Shown here piece by piece: positions 17,885 through 25,356 of a stretch of DNA of 38,976 nt. The first letter of the stretch is position 1; each line of letters starts with the position of its first letter. The notes under the pieces were generated by a model. The model saw only the letters and a program-made list of their open reading frames with translations. It had not been told where the DNA came from and did not search any database. Source of the DNA: Leptospira sp. (GTDB taxonomy: Bacteria > Spirochaetota > Leptospiria > Leptospirales > Leptospiraceae). A program made the position numbers and the translations under genes. The stretch is from assembly GCA_020831715.1 (NCBI GenBank), contig JAFIGA010000196.1, forward strand, positions 1 to 38,976, written 5' to 3'.

Positions 17885-19567
17885 CTACTTCTTCAGAGCC
17901 TGGTCAAGAAGATCTTTAGCCACTACTCTCAGTGCCATAACTTCTTCAGCACCCTCGAAAATAGAGAACACTCTTGCGTCTACAAAATATCTGGACACAG
18001 CGTACTCTTCAGCGTATCCCATACCACCGTGGATCTGCATTGCTTCTCTGGTTACCCATTCTGCAATCTTGGATGCGTAGAGTTTTACCAGAGTTGCTTC
18101 CATCTGACCTTTGTGGTCGTCTAGAAGTTTTGCCACATGGTTGGTGTACTGGCGAGTAGCTTGGATGATCATTGCCATCTTTGCAATTTTATATTTTGTT
18201 AAATTATAATCAAAGATTGGCTTCTTGAAAACCTGTCTTTCTTGAGCATAGCGGTAGGCGGCTTCCATTGCGGCTTGCATCACACCGTTGGCACGAGCTG
18301 CAGTCTGAATTCTTCCACCTGCAAAACCTTCCATCTGGTAATAGAAGCCTTTTCCACGACCTTCTTCACCGCCCAATAGATTTTCTTTAGGAACGAAGAA
18401 ATCTTCGAAAGATACTTCAAAGGAGTGCATTCCTCTGTAACCGATAGTTCCAATTGCTTTTCCTTCAATGGTTCCACCGTTTGGAATCTCTTGCTTGTAT
18501 TTGAATTCGTGACCGGTAAAGCTTGGCTTCTCAGCAAGAAGAATGGAGAGACCTTTATGCTTGAGGGAAGGATCTGATTCAGTTCTGCAAAGTATCAGTA
18601 AAAGATTCGCATATCCGGCAAATGTACACCATGTCTTAACACCATTTATAACAAATCCACCTTCTACCTCTTTTGCTGTAACAGAAACACCCGCAACATC
18701 GGAACCATGATTCGGTTCTGTTACCATAATCCCACCCATTAGTTCACCGGATGCAATCTTAGGCAGGAATCTATCCTTTTGCTCTTGAGTTCCTCCGCTA
18801 AGTAATGCCTTGGAAAGAATTTCAGGGCGAGTAATAAGAGAACCGGCAAGACCCAAAGAACCTCTGGACAATTCTTCCGTTACAACTAACATAGAAATAT
18901 TGTCAGGTTTATCATCCGGCTGAATACCACCGAATTTTTCAGGAATGCAAAGGCCGAAACAACCCATGTCACGAAGACCTTGTATGATTTCTTCGGGGAT
19001 CATTTCATCATGTCTATGGACATGTTCTGCGTGAGGTGCCACTTGGTTCTTTGCAAAATCTTCAAATGCTTCTCGGAAGGATTCGTGATCATCGTTCAAT
19101 CCATAAGAACCAAAATGTCCTTTTTCTTGGATTTTATCCATGATTTCTGTGTAATTATCGATTCCCATTGCAGATTCGATGAAACTATTGATTTTATCCG
19201 AAAATAGAGATGTTTCCATTTCTTCTAGGGTCAATTGGTATTCTCTAGGTCTCTGGGAAATCTCGGATCTGATGTGAGAAATGGTCTCTGCAGCAAAAAC
19301 TACAGCCATTTTCTGCTCTAAATCAGAAGTTTTGAAGGATTCATCCCATGCATAGCGTACGAAATGTGCAGCGATTTCTTGTTCTGCCTTCATCCAAGCA
19401 AGTTGGTAGAACACCAATTGGTTTTCGTCCATCTTAGGAACACTAACTCTGCCATTGTCAGAGCATTTTTGGGCGAGTCTCTTGGTTATTTCCAGTAGTA
19501 TATTGGCAGAGGAAGCAAGGACCTCTTCTGCGAGGGCTTTATCTAGTCCGATTGTTGCTGTTGTCAT
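17885..19567 (-). CDS. Long acyl-CoA dehydrogenase, possibly methylsuccinyl-CoA dehydrogenase-like
   Basis: A 560-residue FAD enzyme. A helical N-terminal extension of about 150 residues precedes a complete acyl-CoA dehydrogenase core. In the core I see the FAD/substrate loop MVTEPNHGSDVAG, GVKTWCTFAGYANL, the EGFAGGRIQTAARANG helix, QIHGGMGYAEEYAVSRYF and the EGAEEVMALRV end. Most such dehydrogenases have about 380 residues; the longer form with GRVSVPKMDENQLVFYQLAW before the core resembles (2S)-methylsuccinyl-CoA dehydrogenase of the ethylmalonyl-CoA pathway. That substrate is an inference, since no pathway partner is nearby. ATG at 19567 has AAGGA upstream; the frame is open 25 codons further, into Lys-rich sequence unlike the family. 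Confidence 0.88.
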   Translation of the reverse strand: MTTATIGLDKALAEEVLASSANILLEITKRLAQKCSDNGRVSVPKMDENQLVFYQLAWMKAEQEIAAHFVRYAWDESFKTSDLEQKMAVVFAAETISHIRSEISQRPREYQLTLEEMETSLFSDKINSFIESAMGIDNYTEIMDKIQEKGHFGSYGLNDDHESFREAFEDFAKNQVAPHAEHVHRHDEMIPEEIIQGLRDMGCFGLCIPEKFGGIQPDDKPDNISMLVVTEELSRGSLGLAGSLITRPEILSKALLSGGTQEQKDRFLPKIASGELMGGIMVTEPNHGSDVAGVSVTAKEVEGGFVINGVKTWCTFAGYANLLLILCRTESDPSLKHKGLSILLAEKPSFTGHEFKYKQEIPNGGTIEGKAIGTIGYRGMHSFEVSFEDFFVPKENLLGGEEGRGKGFYYQMEGFAGGRIQTAARANGVMQAAMEAAYRYAQERQVFKKPIFDYNLTKYKIAKMAMIIQATRQYTNHVAKLLDDHKGQMEATLVKLYASKIAEWVTREAMQIHGGMGYAEEYAVSRYFVDARVFSIFEGAEEVMALRVVAKDLLDQALKK

Positions 19568-19735
19568 GGCTGATCCTTGGAATAATTTATTCTTTTTCCA
19601 GTTTTTTTTGTGATTTTTCCTTGTCATGCCAAAAAATTTCATAAAAAGAGAAAGAACATCTCGGAAAAATATATTTTTGTTGTATGAATTAGACTGATTT
19701 TGTTTTTAGAGAAATACTAATCAGGAGACATCATC

Positions 19736-21688
19736 GTGATTGCCAAAAGACTTATTCTAATATTCTTGATTCCATTATTTGGATTTTGTCAGAAATCCAA
19801 AAATAATGACGATCTCCTTATTTTATTGGCTTTATTTTCAACAGCACAGTTACCTAATTCCGGAGTAAATTTGTGTACCGGACCAGCCAATGGCACTTAT
19901 TCCAAAACAGGACAAGCTTTGGATCAAGGTTTTCAGGATTCCAATAGAAAAACACTTAATCTCATATCAACCAACGGTACTTTGGAAAATTCTACAAAAC
20001 TCCTAAACGATGAGTGTAAACTTGCGATTGTTCAAGAGGATATATTTTTACATATTGCAGACAATAGCAGTGAATCCTCTTCACTCAAACTCTCCGGTAT
20101 GATGGAAATTTTGCTCCCCTTGCATAGAGAACCGGTTCATGTATTGGTAAATAAGAGTTCTTCTATCAATAGCATTGCCGACTTTTCCGGAAAAACAATC
20201 AATCTGGGACCTCAAAATTCAGGAACCTACCTAACTGCACAACAGTTACTAAAAGGCAGAGGATTGACTTTTACGGAAAGAAATGATCCTCCTGAAGTTG
20301 CTGTAGATAAAGTTGCAAACGGAGAGTATGATGGAACCTTCTATGTTGCGGCGGCTCCCATAGCGGCATTGTCGGCTCTACCTTCAACTGCTAATGTTAA
20401 GTTAATTCAAGCAACTTTGAATCCGGGAAGCACCAACGATTGGTACGAAGCCGATGGAAGGATTGAATCGGGAATCTATTCTTGGCATACTACAACTTTA
20501 GAGAATAATATATTCGTTAGATCTTTATTGGTAAAATCTGTTTCTTTTAATGACATTTCAGTGAATGAGTTTCTGGATGCAAATTTTGATAATGCCTCCG
20601 GTTTTGCATCTCGTTTTACCCAAAGCTTCCAAGAAGTGAATCGAAAAAATGCTGAGGTAGTTTTCAAGAAACTTCCTCTGGCTTGGAATTATGATGCTGT
20701 TTTAAATATTAAAAATATTCCACCACCGGGATTGTTCCAATCCAATTTCTGCGCGGGTGCGGCAGGCGGTACCTATGATGCAATTGCAGATGATTTAATT
20801 CCGGTCATTGAAGCCGCAATGGGTTTAAAACTATCCAAAAAGAATACTACCGGCTCCATTGAAAACGCAGTGGGTCTTTTTGATGGAACTTGTTCTTTTG
20901 CTTTGGTTCAAGAGGACACATCATCTTATTTAGCGAACCATCCATCTAAACTCTATAATGTGGCTTCCCAGGCACATAGAAGCATACTTCCCCTATATTA
21001 TGAGGATGTATTATTTTTGGTAAAAACCGGTGGCGGAGATCCAATCACATCTTTTACTAAAGATGCTTTGAAAAACAAAACAATCAATCTTGGTCAGAAG
21101 ACTTCCGGAACTTATGCTACAGCCGTTTCTTTTCTTGCTCAGTTGAATCTAAATCCTACGGATAACGTCGAATTCACCTACGAATCGGCTAGCAGAGGAA
21201 ATGAACTTGTTGTGGAAGGAACAAATGATGCATCCTTTCAAGTCATTGCACAGGCACAATCCAATCTATCCACCGACACTGGCAAATTTCCAGATGGAGC
21301 CTCTATAAAATTCCAATTGATCCAAGCATCGGGAACTCGTTTTGGTAATTATAATAATGGGGGAACCATTCTTAACGCTAATTTTCGTAATTGGCACAAT
21401 GCCGATTTGGCTAATAATGCCAGGGTGCGAGCAGTTTTTGCCTTTCCTACACGTGGTATAGCTGATACTAATATTCGAAATCTAATGGAAGAGATCTATC
21501 GAAGACAGGGAACAGGGGATCTTCCCGGAGCGAGATGGACAGGTATAACTAAAGCTTCTGCAATCACTCATTTTAGAAGTTCCAAATTTGGAACGGCAGG
21601 CTACCACCCCAAGTCTGTAGAATACTATCTGGAAGATATTCAAACTTCTAGTCGAGCTTTTCATTCTGAAGGAGGGATCCACCGATGA
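19736..21688 (+). CDS. Lipoprotein with two tandem TAXI/NMT1-like solute-binding domains
   Basis: A 650-residue predicted lipoprotein with GTG start and strong AGGAGA seven bases upstream. The signal peptide ends LFGFC (Cys18; Phe at -1 is a loose lipobox), followed by KSKNNDDLLILLALF. Two homologous domains follow, about 44-335 and 336-640. Each opens with Cys-x-Gly-x-x-x-Gly-Thr-Tyr (C47, C339), has a second Cys exactly 47 residues later (C94, C386) directly before a VQED motif, then KTINLG...SGTY.TA and a LIQA strand. This is the pattern of TAXI-type periplasmic binding proteins of TRAP transporters, duplicated. The paired cysteines probably form one disulphide per domain. No TRAP membrane subunit is nearby. 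First gene of a three-gene overlapping operon; ligand unknown. Confidence 0.8.
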   Translation: MIAKRLILIFLIPLFGFCQKSKNNDDLLILLALFSTAQLPNSGVNLCTGPANGTYSKTGQALDQGFQDSNRKTLNLISTNGTLENSTKLLNDECKLAIVQEDIFLHIADNSSESSSLKLSGMMEILLPLHREPVHVLVNKSSSINSIADFSGKTINLGPQNSGTYLTAQQLLKGRGLTFTERNDPPEVAVDKVANGEYDGTFYVAAAPIAALSALPSTANVKLIQATLNPGSTNDWYEADGRIESGIYSWHTTTLENNIFVRSLLVKSVSFNDISVNEFLDANFDNASGFASRFTQSFQEVNRKNAEVVFKKLPLAWNYDAVLNIKNIPPPGLFQSNFCAGAAGGTYDAIADDLIPVIEAAMGLKLSKKNTTGSIENAVGLFDGTCSFALVQEDTSSYLANHPSKLYNVASQAHRSILPLYYEDVLFLVKTGGGDPITSFTKDALKNKTINLGQKTSGTYATAVSFLAQLNLNPTDNVEFTYESASRGNELVVEGTNDASFQVIAQAQSNLSTDTGKFPDGASIKFQLIQASGTRFGNYNNGGTILNANFRNWHNADLANNARVRAVFAFPTRGIADTNIRNLMEEIYRRQGTGDLPGARWTGITKASAITHFRSSKFGTAGYHPKSVEYYLEDIQTSSRAFHSEGGIHR

Positions 21689-23550
21689 TCTCACTAAATA
21701 AAAAAAGTCAACTTATCTCCATATTAACAATTTTGAATCTATTTCTTTTTATAGGCTGCGACCAGAATCCATTTTCCAAAAAGAAAAACAATGATAATGA
21801 TCTTGCCTTGCTTTCCCTTGCTTACCTTGCCAGCAGAGGAGGGGAGCCACCTAGATTCGAGTTGAAGCAAGTGGAAACAGAAACAAGTACAGTCATTTTG
21901 GGGCACAATCATAAATTTAAATTGACCATAGTTTCCAATCAGACTATGGAAAATGTTCCGGTAGGTTTTTCCTTCGTTGAGAAGGCAGATGCTGAAAATA
22001 TTGATAATACTCAGGAAAATCCCGATGCCCAGAAACAATTTTATGCAGGTTCTTATGTAATACCGGAAGTTAAACCCGGAGAAAATACATATGATGTTGT
22101 GCTTCCCACAGAAGTGGATCAGGACTACACGGGAAGCTATTATGTTGTTGCTGTGATTGATCCTTTGGAAGTTTATTCCAAAAGAGTTAAAGATACGGAT
22201 GATCTGTATTTGGAAGATTCCGTTGAAGTAACTGTAGACTCTTCCAAGCGTGAGACTCAAGATCTGGGTTTGGAAGATTTGGTAGTAAATGATGACGTGT
22301 TGGTTCTTCCTTTGACAGATGAAAATTCTCTGCTGAAAGGATCGGTAGGAGTTCGCTCATTTGCCAAGAACTATAACAATGCAAGATTGAATTTTAAATT
22401 AATCGCACCCGGTGGGACAGAACGTAATCTTAGGGTCTGGGATGGAGAAGCCAATGGATTTTCATCCACTTATTCGGTACCGTTTGTAAGAACGGATTTT
22501 CCTATCAATGTGGATTATGGATTGGATTTCAATGAGGCGGATACAAAAACTTTTATTGATACCCATACCTCGGCAGCCGGAAGTTATACTTTTCAGGTTG
22601 AAGTAACTATATCCGGTGATGGCAGCTTGGAAAATATCAACCAAGCCAGGACTCTTCGCAAGTCTTTCACGATTGTTAAAGAAGTCCAAGCTATGGTTAG
22701 AAACGCGGGTGAATTGCGTTGGCAAGCAGGCTACAATAAGAGTTCCTACAGTGGGGAATTTGGCAGTAATTTTTCCTCTCTTGCCAAGGCAGGACTCACA
22801 GCGGCTGATGGTGCTTACGCCAGAGCAGAAGGGCTTGCCAGCATTAGAGTGGTAGGTTTTAATGCGGAAATATTAAAAGGGCATTTACAATTATTTATCA
22901 TTCCACAGACGTCCCGGTATGGTGGAGATATGGAATTTCGGTTTGTGGGTTCTAGAGTGTTCTACCGAGGAATAGACCGTGGATATGATTTTTCCAGAGG
23001 AAGAGACTGGAATATATTTAAGCGTTACGAAAAATCAAAAACCGTCATTGTTAAGATTGTACCTGTTACCATGGTCGCAGGAATGTCGGGAACAATAGGC
23101 TTCACAATAGGAGCAGAGCTTGCCGAAACTACTTTTCAAATTAACGCAGGACCTTATCTTCGAGCGGGAGCTTATGCGAGTGCCGCAGTGAATGCATTTG
23201 TTGCCAGTGCGGGAATTCGTGCCAATCTTTACCTATTGGATTCTGATTTAACCAGTATAGCCACAGCTTCAGTTGCTGTGAGTGGTAGAACAATTTCAGG
23301 TACGCTTACGCAGAGATCAGATCTGAATTTTACCGGTCCAAATGGAAATATTCAATTATTCGCAGAGTGGGTTTCGGGTATCAAAACATGTTGTGCTTGT
23401 AAGAGAATTTTTGGAAAAAGACGATGTTTTGCTTGTTGGCCTTGTGGGGTGAATAGATCCTCTGCATCTCTGAACATCTGTAGTTTTCAGTCTTGGAGAT
23501 ACAGTAAAACTTTGTTTAACAGAAGCCAAGGTACGAGTGTTAGCTTTTAA
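21685..23550 (+). CDS. Beta-rich lipoprotein with CARDB-like repeats and Cys-rich tail
   Basis: A 621-residue predicted lipoprotein: signal peptide ending LFIGC (Cys25), then a KKKNNDNDLALLSLAYL stretch like that of the upstream lipoprotein. Residues about 55-190 look CARDB/Ig-like, and about 195-335 may be a second beta domain. A larger beta-rich domain (about 340-565) has an Ala/Gly-rich amphipathic part (about 490-525). The end carries seven cysteines, C569, C570, C572, C581, C584, C587 and C599, including CCAC, CFAC and CWPC, among basic residues. Its ATG overlaps the upstream stop (ATGA), and the next gene starts inside its 3' end. I do not recognise a named family for the whole; surface or periplasmic scaffold or ligand shell are guesses. 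Confidence 0.75.
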   Translation: MISLNKKSQLISILTILNLFLFIGCDQNPFSKKKNNDNDLALLSLAYLASRGGEPPRFELKQVETETSTVILGHNHKFKLTIVSNQTMENVPVGFSFVEKADAENIDNTQENPDAQKQFYAGSYVIPEVKPGENTYDVVLPTEVDQDYTGSYYVVAVIDPLEVYSKRVKDTDDLYLEDSVEVTVDSSKRETQDLGLEDLVVNDDVLVLPLTDENSLLKGSVGVRSFAKNYNNARLNFKLIAPGGTERNLRVWDGEANGFSSTYSVPFVRTDFPINVDYGLDFNEADTKTFIDTHTSAAGSYTFQVEVTISGDGSLENINQARTLRKSFTIVKEVQAMVRNAGELRWQAGYNKSSYSGEFGSNFSSLAKAGLTAADGAYARAEGLASIRVVGFNAEILKGHLQLFIIPQTSRYGGDMEFRFVGSRVFYRGIDRGYDFSRGRDWNIFKRYEKSKTVIVKIVPVTMVAGMSGTIGFTIGAELAETTFQINAGPYLRAGAYASAAVNAFVASAGIRANLYLLDSDLTSIATASVAVSGRTISGTLTQRSDLNFTGPNGNIQLFAEWVSGIKTCCACKRIFGKRRCFACWPCGVNRSSASLNICSFQSWRYSKTLFNRSQGTSVSF

Positions 23551-25336
23551 TATAAATTTTCAAAAATATTTACTAATTTTTTCTATTGCAATCTTCATTT
23601 TGGGGATTGCTATATACTTTTTATTTCCTTGGGGAGTGCAATATGTATGGAACCAAGGAGATAGACAGGTTTATGATTTTAGCTACCAAGTGAAAATACG
23701 AGCCAGACCATCTCCCAATATGGATTGGACTAAATCCGAAAACCAACTGGAGGGGAAATTAAATCTCTATGTCTATTCGGCTGATTCCAATATGGTTCGC
23801 TTGGGAATACAGCTAAGTCCTGTAAAGTATTCGGAGAATGGGAAACCCAATCAGCTATACAATTCATTGTATTCGCAATTGTTTTTGGTCGAGATGAAAC
23901 CCGATGGAAGAATTGTATCTTATCGATTCCCGAACACTATTTCCAGACAAGAAGAATTGGCTCTTTCGGAAATAATGTATCAGTTCCAAGCTACTTTAGA
24001 TTCCCGTTCCCAAACTTGGTCGATTTTGGAAAAAGACTCCGAATCTGAATTTTATTCTGAATACAAGATTATGGATTCAGATATTCATAAAAGTAAATCA
24101 AAGTATATAGATTCCTCAATCGATGTATTGAAATACGAAGGAATCTTTCGTTTGTCGGAGAATCTATCTTGGTTGGAATCGGCTTTCATTGAAGAGAACC
24201 TTTTGTATCGAAGAGAAAATGTAATCATTATGGAAACGAATACATTGGTTTCTCTGAATTATCTACAAGGCGAATCGAATCTCTCGGCAGGTATTTGGCA
24301 GAATACGGATTGGTCACAAGTGGTGTCTGAATTCTCTCAAGGGGAGAAAGAAAAATTATCCATGGCTGAGAAAAATAGATTGGAAGCTGTTCGAAAATCA
24401 ATTCCATCTTCGGCATGGAATCAATTGATTCGCAAATTGAACCAGGATCAGGATTATGAAACTTTAAATAGGATGAGAGATTTTTTCATTCTTTATCCTG
24501 AAGAACTGACAAAAGTAGAAGGAATTTTAAAGAGTGGCACATTGAATGATACCGCACAATCTGCACTCATACATGTCTTGGAACTTGCAGGAACAACGCA
24601 GGCTCAGAAAACTTTGCTTCAATTGGCAGATAGTACATCCATTTCAGAAATGAATCGAATTAGATCTGTGATTGCTGTGGGTGATGTTGTTTCTCCGACA
24701 GAAGAAACCATCTCCGGATTGAGCAAGTTGACAGAAATACGAAATTCTGATATTTCGAAAGATTTGTCCAATTCGGCAATTCTATCTCTGGGAAGAATTG
24801 CTTCCACTGCTAAAAGTATTTCCGATTCTACAATTTTAGAGGGAGCAAAGTCAATAATTCATAACAAATTAGATGATCCCAAGCTGGAAACAGAAGCCAA
24901 ATCTGCAACCATACGTGCTGTAGCCAATACGGGAGATCGAGGTTTATTCGAAAAGGCTTCTCAGTATATGGAATCTTCAGATAGCAATCTTCGAATAGCG
25001 GCGGTTTCTATACTGGATGCGTCTACAAACCCTGCCGATGGATCAAAATTGAATCAACTCTTTACAAAAGAAGAAGAGTCTAGAGTTAGAGAAGAAATTC
25101 TTCGTGTTCAATTGAATCGTTCTCCTGACCCGGATACATATCAATTGATAGAAAAATCATTTTCCCAAGAAAGCAATACGAACAATAGAATGCTTATGGT
25201 GGATTACCTTGCTAAAAACAAATCCATAGGAAAGGATAGCAATCAAAAGTTAGAATCCATTCTGAAAAATGAAACTGATCCGGATGTAAGGGCAAAGCTT
25301 TATAAAGCCATACACTCCCGAAAATACAATCCTTGA
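23537..25336 (+). CDS. Membrane-anchored vitellogenin-N/large lipid transfer protein-like HEAT protein
   Basis: A 599-residue protein without cysteines, GTG start with AAGG upstream, overlapping the previous gene by 14 bases. One membrane segment (about 9-29) anchors it, with the bulk probably periplasmic. Residues about 35-255 are beta-rich: QGDRQVYDFSYQVKIRAR, then FLVEMKPDGRIVSYRFP and a helix-like EIMYQFQATLDSRS followed by an acidic YSEYKI strand. Residues about 270-599 are HEAT/ARM-like helical pairs (for example ALIHVLELAGTTQAQKTLLQL). A beta N-domain followed by a helical solenoid, with 'FxVEx..dGrIxxyrfP', recalls vitellogenin, apoB and MTP N-modules. HEAT repeats are well supported; the lipid-transfer link is an inference by eye. 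Confidence 0.72.
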   Translation: MLAFNINFQKYLLIFSIAIFILGIAIYFLFPWGVQYVWNQGDRQVYDFSYQVKIRARPSPNMDWTKSENQLEGKLNLYVYSADSNMVRLGIQLSPVKYSENGKPNQLYNSLYSQLFLVEMKPDGRIVSYRFPNTISRQEELALSEIMYQFQATLDSRSQTWSILEKDSESEFYSEYKIMDSDIHKSKSKYIDSSIDVLKYEGIFRLSENLSWLESAFIEENLLYRRENVIIMETNTLVSLNYLQGESNLSAGIWQNTDWSQVVSEFSQGEKEKLSMAEKNRLEAVRKSIPSSAWNQLIRKLNQDQDYETLNRMRDFFILYPEELTKVEGILKSGTLNDTAQSALIHVLELAGTTQAQKTLLQLADSTSISEMNRIRSVIAVGDVVSPTEETISGLSKLTEIRNSDISKDLSNSAILSLGRIASTAKSISDSTILEGAKSIIHNKLDDPKLETEAKSATIRAVANTGDRGLFEKASQYMESSDSNLRIAAVSILDASTNPADGSKLNQLFTKEEESRVREEILRVQLNRSPDPDTYQLIEKSFSQESNTNNRMLMVDYLAKNKSIGKDSNQKLESILKNETDPDVRAKLYKAIHSRKYNP

Positions 25337-25356
25337 TTCCGAATTGCAATTTAATT

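Noticed and set aside
19736..21688. A TRAP transporter operon
   Set aside because: No DctQ/DctM-type membrane subunit is present within the window; only the binding-domain likeness supports it.
21739..22260. 173-codon minus-strand frame inside the beta-rich lipoprotein gene
   Set aside because: It has Ile/Phe-rich shadow composition, no start context, and the plus-strand gene has signal peptide and coupling evidence.
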